A DNA stretch of 64,000 nucleotides from Diphasiastrum complanatum (taxonomy: Eukaryota > Streptophyta > Lycopodiopsida > Lycopodiales > Lycopodiaceae). A model generated the notes under the pieces. That model did not search any database. It had not been told where the DNA came from and saw only the letters and a program-made list of their open reading frames with translations. Below, in pieces: positions 15,370 through 28,100 of this stretch (the first letter of the stretch is position 1; every line of letters starts with the position of its first letter). Location of the stretch: contig CM055108.1 in the NCBI GenBank assembly GCA_029204225.1, positions 14,425,744 to 14,489,743 of the forward strand, in the 5' to 3' direction. A program made the position numbers and the translations under genes.

Positions 15370-17514
15370 GCTTTGTGATCCTCCTCATACTCTCAATAGA
15401 AGCGACAGAAGCAGAAAAGCTCCAAGAAGGCTGCAATGAATCAGAAATAGACTCAAGGTCAAGAACAATCATCAAATCCACAGTCGAAGTTTGTGGGTAT
15501 TGCAAGCGCAATAACCATGAGACCAAGGATTGCAGAATTCTCCAAGCAAAAAATACAGCCAAGCAATCTGATCAACAAGCAAACACCGTCTCATCATCTC
15601 CCCAGGTCGAAGTGGACGAAGGCGCATTCATGGTCATAGATCAAAGCACATTTTGGATGATTCATGGTTTTTGGATTCTGGAACAACTCAACATATGACC
15701 AATCAACGTGAGATCTTCAACTCCTACACTCCTTACAGCACGAAGAAATTTGTTCATCTTGGTGACAATAGTACTCACACTATTGAAGGTGAAGGTACTA
15801 TAAGATTGCAATTCCAGCATGATCAATTCAAACTACTATCAAAGGTTTTATATAGTTCTAAACTCTCTACAAATGTAGTATCAGTGAGTAGAATTACAAA
15901 TTTAGGTCATAAGGTAGAATTCGAATTTGATGAATGCAAAATTATTGATAGGAGTGATAAGATCCTTGCACTTGGCAAGAGGCAGAGCTACTTATATAGA
16001 TTGGCACACTGTTATTCTGAGTCTAATCAAGCCTTGAAAACCTCTGTTCTAGTCAATAAAGCATTACTATGGCATTATCGCTTAGGACACGTAAATCATG
16101 CATCTATTTTGAACATGACCAAACAATCCATGGTCCTTGATCTCGACTATCCTTCTAGTAAGGTCGATCTCCCTGTCTGTCATAGCTACATTTTTGGAAA
16201 GCAGGCTAGGTTTCCTTTTAGATCAAACCATAAGCATACAACAAAAGTTCTGTTAGATTTTGTTCATACAGATATATGTGGACCTATACAAACTCCTTCA
16301 TTCCTAGATGCAAAGTACTTCATTACCTTTATTAACAAATCCTCCAAAAGAACAGTTGTTTATTTTATTAAACAGAAATCAAAGGCTTTCATCAAATTTA
16401 GACAATTTAAAGAGCATGTTGAGAATCAAACTAGCATATGAATCAAAGCACAGAGGTCAGATAACGGGGGAGAATACATCTCCAACGAATTCAAGGACTA
16501 TTGCCTTAACAACAACATTGAGCAACAATACATCACTTCCTATTCACCTCAGTCAAATGGTCTTGTTGAGAGAAAGAACAGAACCTTAGTTAAATCGGCA
16601 AAGTGCATGTTATCACATGTGACACTTTCGAAGTCCTTCTGGACTGAAGCTGTTTCAACAACAACCTATATTCAGAACAGATGTTCTACTAAAGGCCTCT
16701 CAGACAAAACACCATTCAAAGTTTGGACAGGTACCAAACCTTCTTTATCAAACTTATAAGATTTGGATGTACTGCTTTTGCGTAGATACCTCGTGATCTC
16801 AGGAAGAAGCTTGACTTTTAGAGTATCAAGTGTGTTTTCATCAGCTACACTACTTCAGATCAAGCCTACAAGTTTCAATCCCATTGAGTCAAAGATATTC
16901 ACTAGCCGGAGGGATGTCATCTTCATCGAAGATCAGTTTCAAGACCTCAAAGGAAAGGGCAGTTCCCATGTAGCCGACCTGTCAGATTCTCCTAACGCTT
17001 TGAACTTTCCAGTTTCGTAGACGACTATTCTCATTGCAGGTCCAAACTCTTCTACTTTCGATGAACAACAAATCAACGGTGGATCGAAAGATGATGATGT
17101 TGCAGTTCAACAACTACAGTATGATAGAAACGATCAACTTCCTATATTACCCAGAAGATCTTCAAGGACTAGCAAACCACCTAATCGGTATATTGACGAG
17201 TCTACAACATATCTTGTTAAAAAACCGACGTCTATCCAAGAGGCACTCAGTCAGCCTGACTCAGATCTCTGGAAAGAAGCTATGGATAAAGAGTATTCAT
17301 CTCTTATCCAGAACCAAACATGGACAATTGTCGAATTATCTGCTAGTAGAAATGTAGTTGATTGCAAATGGAATTTCAAAGTCAAATACAACGCAGATGG
17401 AAGCATCAACATAAGAAATGCACGACTAGTAGCCAGAGGTTTTTCTCAGGTATACAACGTCGATTACACTGATACCTTCAGTCCAGTAGTCAAGCATTCT
17501 TCTATTCGACCTTG
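15370..17514 (+). pseudogene. Second Ty1/copia gag-pol remnant, 3'-truncated in RT
   Basis: The gag end carries a zinc knuckle (CGYCKRNNHETKDC, CX2CX4HX4C) at ~15490-15530. A frame of 262 codons (15653-16441) holds the protease (WFLDSGTTQHMT), the pre-integrase block (LLWHYRLGHVNHASI) and the start of the integrase (DFVHTDICGP). It stops at TGA 16439-16441. Integrase continues in another frame (RSDNGGEYISNEF, YSPQSNGLVERKNRT) to ~16740, and a degraded region leads to RT (SLIQNQTWTIVELSASRNVVDCKWNFKVKYNADG) at 17282-17515. The RT breaks off at SSIRP, where gypsy sequence starts, so the 3' half was lost by insertion or recombination. It differs clearly in sequence from the copia fragment just upstream. 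Confidence 0.88.
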
Positions 17515-17515
17515 A

Positions 17516-18741
17516 TGCCGATTTTATTTATGAGATCAAGCACATTGAATTTCACCGATTGTCATTGTTCCTAAGAAAATTGGAAAATTGCGGATCTGTG
17601 TGAATCTCAAAGCGTTGAACAAAGTGACGCAAAAGGATCACTTTGTGTTACCTTTTACTGAAAGCATTTTGGATCGCCTTGCTAGAGCGGAAGCTTATAG
17701 GTTCTTGGATGGATTTAGTGGCTACAAGTAGGTTAAGATTGCACCTGCCGATCGCCATAAAACTACTTTTGCAACAGAATGGGACACCTATGCTTACAAA
17801 GTAATGTCGTTTGGACTCTGTAATGCACCAAGTTCATTCCAAAGAGTAATGCAATTTGCTTTTAAAGATTGTCTGCAGAAATTACTTGAAATCTACTTGG
17901 ACGACTTGGGAGTTCATAGTATAGATATAGACCACCTGGATCGATTGGAGAAAGTATTTGAAAGATGCCACAAATATCATATTTTTCTAAATTCGGAAAA
18001 ATGTCAGATATGGGTTTCCCACAGAGTTGTGCTTGGACATGTGATATCAAGACATGGTATTGCCACGGATTATTCTAAGATCAAAGTTATTGTGGAATTG
18101 CCACCGCCAGCAACAATTCGTGGAGTTTACGTGTTTATGGATCATACGAACTACTATTGAATCTTTATTATCTTCTTTGCGGATTTAGCATGACCTATAT
18201 ACAAACTGACTATTGTTCATATTTGGACAGTAGAAGCGTTAGAAGCCTTTGAAAAATTAAAAAAAGCATTAACTTCAGCACCAATACTAGGCTCTCCAGA
18301 TTGGACGATAGAGTTTCATGTTCATATGGATGCCTCAAAATACGCCATTGGATCAGTTTTGACGCAGCCAGGTGACTATAAGAAAGATTATCCTATACGA
18401 TTTGCAAGCAAACAGCTTACAGATCCAGAAAAGAATTATTCAACAACAGAACGTGAGGCATTAGCCATGATTTTCTCTGTTCAAAAATTTCATCACTACC
18501 TCATGGAAATGCACTTTGTATTTTATACGAATCATCAACTGTTACTTTACTTGGTGAACAAGACATGCAATACTGGACGTATTGCAAGATGGTTATTGTT
18601 ATTGACTGAATTTGACTTTTGATTTGTGGTTCGAAAGGGCAAGCAACATTATCTAGCCGATCACGTTTCGGAATTGAATCCGCACCAGTTAATTTTTGAG
18701 GGGGATTTTTCCATTTCAGGACCGTATTATAATGTTGCTTA
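17516..18741 (+). pseudogene. Ty3/gypsy RT-RNase H remnant
   Basis: RT begins within PIVIVPKKIGKLRICVNLKALNKVT and runs past a stop TAG at 17729-17731. It continues with KIAPADRHKTTFAT, MSFGLCNAPSSFQRVM and a YLDD active site near 17893. RNase H follows at 18326-18622 (MDASKYAIGSVLTQPGDYKKDYPIRFASKQL, TTEREALAM..FHHYL). The end of the reading, GKQHYLADHVSELNP, is typical of the RNase H/integrase connector. Integrase, gag and LTRs are absent. The left edge abuts the truncated copia RT at 17515. On the right it meets a gypsy gag-protease segment in the opposite orientation, so this is either an inverted piece of one element or two elements joined. Confidence 0.85.
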
Positions 18742-18899
18742 GCTTGCTTCTTCATCATCGATCATGCGATCTTGTCTTCCTTAAATATAACTACTTTGGG
18801 CAGTTTTACTGTGAGTTCATCAGGAACTTTACGCACTCCAAATCTGGTCGGATCCCATATGATTTAGAATCTGGTCATCCGTAAGTTCTGCATTGCCAT

Positions 18900-19580
18900 C
18901 TTAAGTCAAGGCATGACTCATAGGAATGAGTTCATCCTCAATCGGATCTGGTATAGGTTCCGTTGATATCCAGGCTACATTTAGCACATTCAGTGGAAAT
19001 GTGATTGGTGTATCCAAAGTTCAAATCTTGCTCAAATCTGATTGATTATTTTGTTGACACATATATCTCGTTGTACAGTCAATTGTTGCAAGAGCTTCAT
19101 TCTAATTGACGGTATCTGTTTGAGAATCGTAATGAACTCCCAAATTTTTTTCTGGTCGATCACAAGTATGATCTGTTGTTGACGAATTGTCATCCTCTTT
19201 TTGAACCACTGGTTTGATAGTCCAAATTGTAGGATCAATTTTAACTACACGTTCATGATTTTCAAAAGTGATTTTTCCGGTACCCCAGTTATGAATTACT
19301 TGCGCAACTCGTAACCATGGACGTCCTAATAGAATTCGGTAGACATTTGGCACTTATGGTAAGTCCATCACTACGAAAGTAATGACGAACTATACTCTCG
19401 CAATTCTGATAGGTATATCTTCCACCATTCCTCATGGACGAACTATCGTTTGATCAGCTAGCTTAATAGCAAAAGTAGTAGGCTTAATCTTTGTAAGGCC
19501 CCATTTTGCACATAGCTTTGTAGAAATCAGGTAAACTCCTGAACCTCCATCTATCATGGCTGCTTCTTTAGAAAATTGTC
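18900..19580 (-). pseudogene. Ty3/gypsy aspartic-protease region
   Basis: On the minus strand the retropepsin entry appears at ~19560 as MIDGGSGVYLISTKL, a D-G-G-S-G variant of the usual DSG/DTG box. It is followed by a stop, VPNVYRILLGRPWLRV (the ILLG-PWL box typical of gypsy retropepsins) and a stretch to ~19100. Two or more stops interrupt it. It follows the gag at 19885-21576 in the correct gag-to-protease order; the expected RT downstream on this strand is missing. Confidence 0.72.
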
Positions 19581-19884
19581 TATGTTATTTCAGCAGAGTG
19601 ATATTCTTTTGTTCACTTTTCCAAGTGGCTCCAACATGGAGTACATCGTTAGATTCTTCAAATTCAGCACAAAAAAGTGGCTCCTGATGGACTTCTAGTT
19701 CTTCTTGAACTAACTTTTGTGCTAATATTTCTTTTGCTTTTGGCACCAACTTCAGGAACTCTCCCAATGAAATATTGACCTTGCTAGACAAAATGTTCAT
19801 GAGTAGTTCTGTATGCAGTGCTTCTAGTTCAGTCATCCTAAAGCGTTCTTCAAGATGATGTAACTGATCATTCATATCCGTACG

Positions 19885-21576
19885 TAAATTTTTTGGTGGC
19901 TACAATGATGAAGAATGAACTTCAGCTGTTGCTTTAGCAACTTCAAGTTCCTCTTCTTCTTGAAGATGCTTAATCCACCGTCTCATATCCTGATATCTTT
20001 GTTTTTCTGTATTAAGATTTGGATAGACTCCCGATGTTGTTGGTATATCATTTAATGGTATAGAATCAGCAGGTACTACATTCATTACTGGTTTTTTCTG
20101 CTTCTGTGATCTGGTGACCACCATCAAGGGTGCGCTTGGTTTATTCTGAGCTACTGGTCTTTGCTTGATTGTTATCAAATTCATAGGTGCTGTAGCTGGT
20201 GGTGGCTTCAGTCTTGCTGGACAGTCTTTATAGCAATGCCCGTAATTACAGTCACAACAGAATGATACAAATTTCTCTTTATTTGGGCATTCTACAACTC
20301 TGTGATTTTCTCTACATGCAAAGCATCCGAGTGGTGCTCTGGTCCAATTTCTGGAGGCTTGTTGTTGAGCAGCAGCATAAATGGCATATTGTTCTGAAGA
20401 TCCACCTGAAGATCCACTTGCTTGATCATTTCCATAGTTTCATTTCTCAGCATTTTCATAAGGTTCTGGTTCCATCAAATTGGCTGTAGGAGTGGAGTGC
20501 TTTGGTGAGGCAGGTAAAGCTAAACGTTCCGGGTATCCAAGAGCAGATTTTCGTGGTCTTATTGTTGGATTACTTCCATACTGTGGTTCTCGATATCCCA
20601 TCTGGACATACCATTGTTGAATTATCCGAGGGTTGAAGTTGCAAAAAGCAGTCTCATGATCAGGTGAATTACACAGATGGCAAACACTGATTTCCATTTG
20701 TTTTTTCAATTGAGGACACTCGTTCAATGTGTGATTTTCTATACAAATAGAACACCAAACATTTTCCCTGGTAGGAAAAGTCTTTGTAAGCTTTTCAGGT
20801 TCCTTGTTTGCTTCCCCATGGAAATTTTCCAATGCTTTGATCTTCTCATCAAATTGCAACTGCAACTTTTCCATTTGTTTCTGCTGGTTCTTCCCAAGTT
20901 TCTCGAACTCATTGAGCATCATTTCTGTAGTAGCATTGGCATTCACTAATGCAATAGTGGTGGATGTCGTAGTAGTCTGCCCTGCTGTATAAGGCAACAT
21001 ACTGATATTTGGCTCCTCATCTGAATCTTCATCCTCCTCCCGAATTGCATCGTCCATAGCATTTTGCAAGAGTGCATACTCATTATGGTATTTCAACTCA
21101 CGTCTGATCCGTTTAGGTAGACCTGACAAAAACCACATAGTCATGGCATTTTCGTTAATCAGCTCAGGTTCGCATTAGGATCTAAGACGTTGAATCCGTT
21201 CAATATAATCTCGATCCCGCTTTCCCATTTTAATTTTACTTAAAAGTAGGAAAGGGTCTTCCATAAACTTTCGTGGTTTGAACCATGTGATCAGGGCTCA
21301 CTTAACAACCTCCCAATCTGTACGCTCAGTTTCATCCTGATTATAGTACCAATCTTGTGCTGCACCTGTTAAGGCCATAGGAAACAGCTAAAGTTTATCT
21401 TGAGGATAAATCTCACCATAGACTTCACAGAATTCAACATATATCTGAAGAGATCTAACTGAATCTGTTAATCCATTATATTTGGGTAGATTCAATCGGG
21501 GTGCTCTTCTAAAAATAATTGGATTGACTTCCTGTGGAGCACCTCCAGGAGCAGCTCCAGGGGTAGCCATCTTCAC
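19885..21576 (-). pseudogene. Ty3/gypsy gag remnant with zinc knuckles
   Basis: The minus-strand frame opens at 21576 (MKMATPGAAPGGAP..., then PRLNLPKYNGLTDS) and continues past stops through LTGAAQDWYYNQ, the Retrotrans_gag core. A 234-codon open part (21144-20440) has GLPKRIRRELKYHNEY, an acidic linker and the cysteine clusters CSICIENHTLNEC and CHLCNSPDHETAFC. A further cysteine cluster CCDCNYGHCYKDC lies near 20230 and CFACRENHRVVEC near 20310. Gag is the RNA-binding coat protein of the particle. The multiplied CCHC-like clusters are unusual. Stops near 21388 and 21174 and smaller breaks show it is dead. Confidence 0.8.
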
Positions 21577-22929
21577 AAATTTAGATCAAATAGATAATGA
21601 GATTAGATCTAGATTTTTCAAAAAACTTTCTCAGATTAGATCTACTAGATCTATTCCACTTTTCAAGAATCTGATTCTATATGATGAAAAACTTTTTGAA
21701 ATTTGATCAATCGATACTTCTCAAAAATGATAAATCTCTCAGAATCCAAATCAAAACATATTAGATTTGATCCAAATTTTGACAAAGACTTGATCTGGAA
21801 AATCAAAAACTAAGAATAGGACTAGCAAAGGTTCACTAGGCGAAAGTTGTCTCGACGAAGGTTCATCATTGCTATTTTGGAAAAAAAAAACTCTCTGAAC
21901 ACTTTTCTGGCAATTTCTAGGGAAATAACGTTCGCCAACCTCTTAGGTGAAGGATCTGACATAGATACAACTATGGAAAATCGGGCGAAGGTTTCTGACA
22001 CAAGCAATTATAGTTTTTGTAGTCTGGCGAGGGTAAAATTCAAGAATTTTTGTGATCTGATCAAGAAGAATCTTCGCCGAACTCAAAATTAGTAGTTTTC
22101 TATAAATAGAATGTTTTGAAATGGGAATGGTATCTTCTCCTTCCATGCATTTCAAGCCATATCTTACAATATCTGCTATCAATCAGAGTTTTTCTCATCA
22201 CTCTACAAAACCAATGGGATATTGCAATTGTCAAGGTGAATTATCAATGTTGATGAATGAGAATTTTGTTCAACAAGTGCCATATAGTCTCACTCTATGT
22301 ACTATTCGTTTATTTCTTTGTTCCTCTTCATTCCTTATGTGTGATTGATTTTGCATGAGAAATAGCCATTGTGCACGAGAGTCTTCCGTAGAATATCTCA
22401 AGAACACATTTTCATTCATCTATCCATCTTAGATCACCTTGTACAAAGTTTAGGATCTTTGAGCATACTGCAACTTTCAGAAATCCACGTCATGTCAAAG
22501 TTGATTCATGTCTTTCATAGAGATATTCATCTTTGAGTCAACTACAACAAGATCGAAACAATTTAGCTAAAATTTGTTCAATCTTTAGTCCAGTCGCATG
22601 TTCGACGTGTTTCAACTGCGTGTTCCAAACGTCGATCCAACCTTGAGCATGCAAGTTACAGATACCAACATCCCCACCTACAGATTTTGGAGGGGGGAAA
22701 GAGAGTGGATATGCTTGGATCCACTACGAGCAGTTACATTGCCAACAACAACATCAACAAGATCGACAGCCAAGGTCACAAAACCAAAGATGACAACGAC
22801 AAGGCTAAGAAGGCAGATGGGCAATCCAAATGGACTCAATTAGAAGAAGTACCCCAGTCACGATGAAAATCCTTCAAAAAAGAAAAGTGCAAGTATTGGG
22901 AAATTAGTCTCCTTCTTCAACCCATTCAG
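21577..22929. other. AT-rich leader-like region, unrecognised small frame
   Basis: This lies upstream of the minus-strand gypsy gag, where its leader and 5' LTR should be, but I found no clear primer site or LTR ends. It contains repeated CGAAGGTT/GCGAAAGTT motifs between 21830 and 22070. A plus-strand frame of 81 codons at 22598-22843 continues in part to ~22930 but resembles no family I know. Confidence 0.4.
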
Positions 22930-23931
22930 TCAATCTATGAGATTTTCCATTTTGGGCAACGGGTATTTATTTTTAGCTGTAAGTTTGTTTAGAACCTTGT
23001 AATCTACACATAGCCGGAAACTCCCATCTTTCTTATTCTTAAGAAGGACAGGTGCTCCCCATGGAAATTTACTTGGTCTTATGTGTCCCATCCTGGGATA
23101 CTCCTCGATCTGCCTAGCCACTTCCTCCTCTTCCTTTTGACTAAACCAATATGGTTGTCTGAAGATAAGACGGCTATTGAGCAAAAGATCTATCTTATGA
23201 TCCACCGACCGAGCGGGTGGTATTCCATAAGGTAGCTGCTTCCAAAAAACCTCACTAAACTCTTGCTTAAATTCTTGCAAAAGCTGTTGTTCCTGATGCA
23301 AATTTTTGGTGTTAAAGCATGAAAACACATTCACATCCCCAACATCAAAATGCATACGAGATTTCAAAAGCAAGTGAAAGAGTTCATACTTAGAATCATG
23401 AAGTTTCTCAATTAATTTAGCCAAGGAAATCATCGGCGATGGAAGTACATCAGTCTCTCCGAAAATAGAGACAATTTGATCAAACTTATCTTTAAATACC
23501 ATAGAATGATTTTTAAAATCTATCTCTAAAGAGTATGATTTTCCAAAAAACCATTCATAGCCCAAAATTACATCAGTCCAGTCTAGATTCATGACATGGA
23601 AATCCAACGACTCAACATAGTCCTGCATCCGAAGCTCTAAGTTCGAGACTTTGACATCCCAAATCTCAGTGTCCGACCCTGAGGCAAGACGGACCACGTA
23701 ACGGTGATCACTGGCCATGGTGGGCATTTGGAGCATCTACGCAAGTCGAGCATTCAAAAAATTGTGAGTACTACATGAATCAACTAGTACATTCACGTCT
23801 TTCCCTAAAATATTGCCTCTCACACGAAACAATTCATTAGGCTTGAAAGAGAGTGCACTAAAGTTACAAGTACAGTCACAATTATTCAACAAATTGACTT
23901 CCAATTTACCTGTCGGTAAATCCATAGTCAT
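22930..23931 (-). pseudogene. Third Ty3/gypsy: protease to start of RT
   Basis: A minus-strand frame of 64 codons (23931-23737) includes VLVDSCSTHNFL, a retropepsin box with Cys in place of the Gly of DSG, ending in one stop. The next 268 codons (23736-22930) hold the rest of the protease ([13 protein letters not shown]), a connector with [18 protein letters not shown] and the RT opening ([26 protein letters not shown]). It is cut off at ~22930 before the YxDD site. The breakpoint abuts unrelated sequence, so the 3' part of the element is missing. Confidence 0.85.
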
Positions 23932-24890
23932 GAAACTTGACGATTTTGCTTTCCGTTCGAGGCACTGTTTGGCACGGTGCCTGGGTTTATTGCAAAAGAA
24001 ACACAGATTCTATTTAAGCGCTGCCAACCGTGCTTTGTCTTTGACCACCAATTTCTTTTTATTCTTCTTCTTCTTTGGGTGTTGGTACACTTCTGCTTCT
24101 AGCTCGTCAAAAAACTGCTTCTTACGTTTGTTAGATTTTTCTTGCTTGGGTTTCGGGGCCGTTTGGCCGCGCATGCTTTTTCGTGATGCAACAACTGTAC
24201 TATCATAGGCTTTCGCCACACGGATAGCATCCTCTAGTGAGTTAAGGATATTTCGTTTGCATTCATTTTAATAGTCAGATGGTAGACCGGCAATAAATTG
24301 CCACTGTGGTAACTTACGATAAAAAAACGGCACCTTCTTGGCCAAAGAGTCCAAGAACTCTTGGACATAACCGTCCAGTTCTCGGCTACCCATTTTGCAG
24401 TTGATAAGCCAAATATACAGCTCGGAATTGTCCATCGTGACAAAGCTTTCCAAAATTCCATCAGGAATCCAGCCCAAGTTCTCTCCGCCAAGAAGAGGCT
24501 TTACCTTCTAGAAACAATAGAACCGATGATATTTGTTTATCCTCTGGGACGTTGTGCAAGCTAAAATAGCTTGTCCAATTGTTTATCCAGTCTTCAACAA
24601 CTTCCGGGCATTTAAAATTTCTATTGTCAGAAAATATTTCCGGTTGGTAACCCAGGTTGTTAGAGTTAATAGCCTGCGATTGATTAAATGGATTTTGCAT
24701 TTGTTTATCCTGTTGTTTATTGCTTTGATGAAGTTCTTAAACTGCCTTGCCTAAAGTTTGCAACAGTTTTTTTGAGTCTAGGGTTCATCACTGTCGGGTG
24801 CGGCTGAATTTCCGTATTTCTCCCATCACTTCCTGGTGATGCCGAGCGAATCTCGGTAGTACCCCCCTCCAAAATTTCATCAGTATCCAT
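23932..24890 (-). pseudogene. Third Ty3/gypsy: gag
   Basis: Starts at an ATG at 24890-24888 (MDTDEILEGGTTEI...). It continues through DWINNWTSYFSLHNVPEDKQISSVLLFLEGKASSW (gag core) and, in a shifted frame, GYVQEFLDSLAKKVPFF..LPQWQFIAGLPSDY. A Lys-rich stretch follows, then a zinc knuckle CFFCNKPRHRAKQC at ~23990-23950. At least one frameshift (~24470) and stops break it. It leads directly into the protease frame downstream. Confidence 0.8.
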
Positions 24891-25395
24891 TTGCTTGCCA
24901 ACTGAAAATTAAAAAAAAATTCGTTCAGTTAACGCATTCATTATGGGGATAATAGTTATTGAACCAAGCAATGTCTACAAAAAACCAATTTACAGACCAT
25001 ACATGCTTTTATTTACCAATTATACCAATGAATTTCCAAATGGATCATTTACGTAATAAAAACCAGAATTAAAACGTCAATATTGCACCGAAAATCCTTA
25101 ACAACTACCTAAGCTGTCTCATACAACTGCAAAATTTAAACATCAGTTCTAAAAAACTGAAAAATCCATTTCAAACAAGAAATTCACAAGTATCGAAAAA
25201 CATCCCAACCAAGCACCACTTTCCCTTTTACCCCCCAAATACCTACTACGCATGGCCACTCAAGTTCACCTAAAATAAAATTTAAGGTGAACTTGCCATG
25301 ACACCCCCCCTTTCATATTTTCTCCTCTCCGCGGGCATCAATCGGGTCCCTCCACCCACGAGCAGCAGATGCTCCTCGGGCCACAGAGATCCGAA

Positions 25396-25468
<73 letters not shown>

Positions 25469-26440
25469 ATGGAGGTGCAAATGGGTGGGGGATGAGGGCA
25501 GAGAAAACGCCCACCATCACCACACACATACTTAACATTTTCATGTTTCAGGGTGTTTTGGAGGAGAGCGACCAGCAACATTCGAGTACTATCTTTTAGG
25601 GATTTAAAACACAGTTTTCCAAGCTTTTGATTGCAGGAAGCAACAAGGCACATACATTTGCTGTTCTTTGTAGATTACCTCTGCCCTTGCAGCGATTTAC
25701 TGTTAGCTTCACATGTATTTACTAGTTTCCAACATAATCAAGGTTTCAAAACAAGATTTGCAGGGTTTGCCCTCACTATGCTAGCAAAACAGCTGTTATG
25801 CTGCCAAAATTTTCACAGAAACTGATTTTTGCAGGTTACAATGACTATTTTATCATATAGCACTTGTACTAGAACCAAACCATTCCCAAGTAATGGCTTT
25901 ACAGGCTCCAAACCCTGCAAACAAACCGTTAGTTTGCTGGAAAATGAAGCATAACCCTGTGATTCACAGTAAGCAGCCTTGCAATCCTGTCAAACATCAC
26001 CAACACTCAACAGCCAACCGGTTAGAGTATTTTTGCTTCTATTCCAGCCTATTTCACCGTTTTAAAACCAAACCGGCTTCCAAACAGGCAATAGACAGCA
26101 TTTAAAATATGGTAACCATTCATAAGAAGAATAAGAGACTGTAGGAAAAAAATCCAGCAACCAATAAAGTAACTTGTTGCCTTCACAAAGATGCTAACCA
26201 TAGAGTAATCGGCAACAACAGAATTGACATGGAATTCCTTCCAAAAAACCAATTTGAAAAGCACAAAAACGAACCAATTGTGAGCCTGGTAGTGCACTTA
26301 CCACACAATCGATTGCAATTCGAAAATTATTTTCAATGGGAAGAAAATCCCACAATTCCACCGTTTGTTGCTTACTCCTCCGGATTCTCAAAAAAACATC
26401 GAGATTTCCACTCAGCACTGTCAATGGTAAATCCCGCTTA
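24891..26440 (-). other. Probable long 5' leader of the third gypsy element
   Basis: About 1.5 kb without a coding frame lies between the gag start (24890) and the initiator-Met primer site (26445-26457). It includes a (GA)n tract and AT-rich sequence. Assigning all of it to one leader is inference from position. Confidence 0.45.
25399..25467 (+). repeat. (GA)n microsatellite
   Basis: 69 bp of perfect GA repeat; open frames through it are artefacts. Confidence 0.97.
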
Positions 26441-26444
26441 GACT

Positions 26445-26457
26445 GGCTCTGATACCA
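26445..26457 (-). other. Primer-binding site (initiator-Met tRNA)
   Basis: The minus strand reads TGGTATCAGAGCC, complementary to the 3' end of plant initiator-Met tRNA. It marks the 5' end of a minus-strand LTR element and fits the gag at 23932-24890. Confidence 0.75.
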
Positions 26458-26999
26458 ATATAAAGTCCTCACAACAGGATTCTAGCCTAAGCATACCATA
26501 CAAAGGCAACAACACATGGGAACTGGTGGAGTTTAACCAACCCACCCAAACCTAGATCGTACGGATCTAGCCCCCAAGCTATGGATCAATCAGAGTCATG
26601 GAAAGAGGAGTCACACCAGCAGCATGTAGCTACCAACCACAAATCAAGCATACACTAGTGAGAGCCCAGCAGGTATACTTATACCCTCCAAGGCCCATGC
26701 ACCACTAGTAGTGCACTGTGACACCTCACCGGACACCTTTGCAGCCTATATGGGCCACGTCATCCAGTTCCCTAATGACTCACTAATAGACCCATACCAA
26801 CTCCACCACCATGTGTTTAGGCCTTCAACCATTAATTATGACCATGTACACATAAGGTCACAATTAACTTATGAGTTGTTGGTCTACCGGTCCCTAGCGT
26901 GGACACACTACCCAAGACCAGTCATGGGCATGACACCTGGTATCCATCCCAGTAATTGGTCGTGCTAGGAATACATCAAAGCCGGATTGGCGTCTAACA
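26458..26999 (-). repeat. Probable 5' LTR of the third gypsy element
   Basis: Directly upstream (minus strand) of the primer site. A candidate TG start lies at 26999 (TGTTAGACG). The end next to the primer site reads TTTATAT rather than CA, so the borders are uncertain or decayed. No partner LTR is in the window. Confidence 0.4.
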
Positions 27000-28100
27000 A
27001 TGGTCGTTTGTCGGCCCATGGTAAAGACATAATAGCTCTTCTCTCATGTTTATCAATATTCAATGCTCGCAAAAAAACCAACGCAATTGTTGAAACTCAT
27101 TTTTACCGCTTCATTTTAGATTTATAGGTTTTCTATATGGCTCAAAATCAGCTGATTTTAGATATAAATCTTAGGTTTTAAGTCATATTTTTTTACCTTT
27201 TACCGATTCTATAATAGGTTTGTTGGCCCTTTTTACAATGTTAGCTTGATACTTTTAACGAGAATTGCGTTATTGCGACTCAACAAGAAGACTTGCCAAG
27301 TATATACTTACAATGGGCCTCCTAGTCCATAATAGGCACATGTGACACATTATGTCACATGGCCCATGCTCGATTCTAGACCATTAATGTTACATATAGG
27401 GCCATGGGCTTGGCATTTAACATCGTTCACAAGCTTGCTAACTGATCAAAGGACAAAATGGCTTAGACGACAGACCATGGCCCACTATAAGCACAATACA
27501 AAACACTTCCCAACATATGCTAATTTTGGTCCATATGGATAATTTATGAAAAAGGAAGTAGGGCTAGTGCTCGGAAAACCTCTTTTGAATTATCCTCAAA
27601 AAATCTGCATTTTTTAGAACTACTCAATTTTTGAAGACTTTCTTATAAAAAGGTATATTTGTATAAAAACCAGTCAAACATTTTATGACCTTTAATTTTA
27701 AAAAAACTTGCTGATTTTATTCTTATACTTTGCCAATTTTCCCGAGCATTGAGTACAGCTCACCCTTATTGGGTCATCAAAAGTAAATAAAAGGAGATTA
27801 TTCACCTTAAAAGCTTTACAATTCTTACTGCCTACAGTTTAGCTATGCTCTCCTCCATGGTCAGCACAGTTGTGGCCCAGCTTGCAATACTCAATCCTCT
27901 CTCACAAGTCACGTATTCATCACAACTTACCACGTGGCACGTAGACAAAGCCATGATCAAGTAAGGAGTTGACCGAAGTAGCATGCCCATTGCTCAGTCA
28001 TTGCCGACTGCCGAGAACTTAGAAGGAATTTAGGAAAGGAAAGGAGGACGACAACACGAAGGGAAAGGTAAAAGGAGGTCAGGACTCAGGACAAGCAGGC
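27000..28100. other. Non-coding spacer
   Basis: AT-rich sequence, nothing recognisable; several short ATGGCCCA-type repeats near 27300-27490. Confidence 0.5.
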
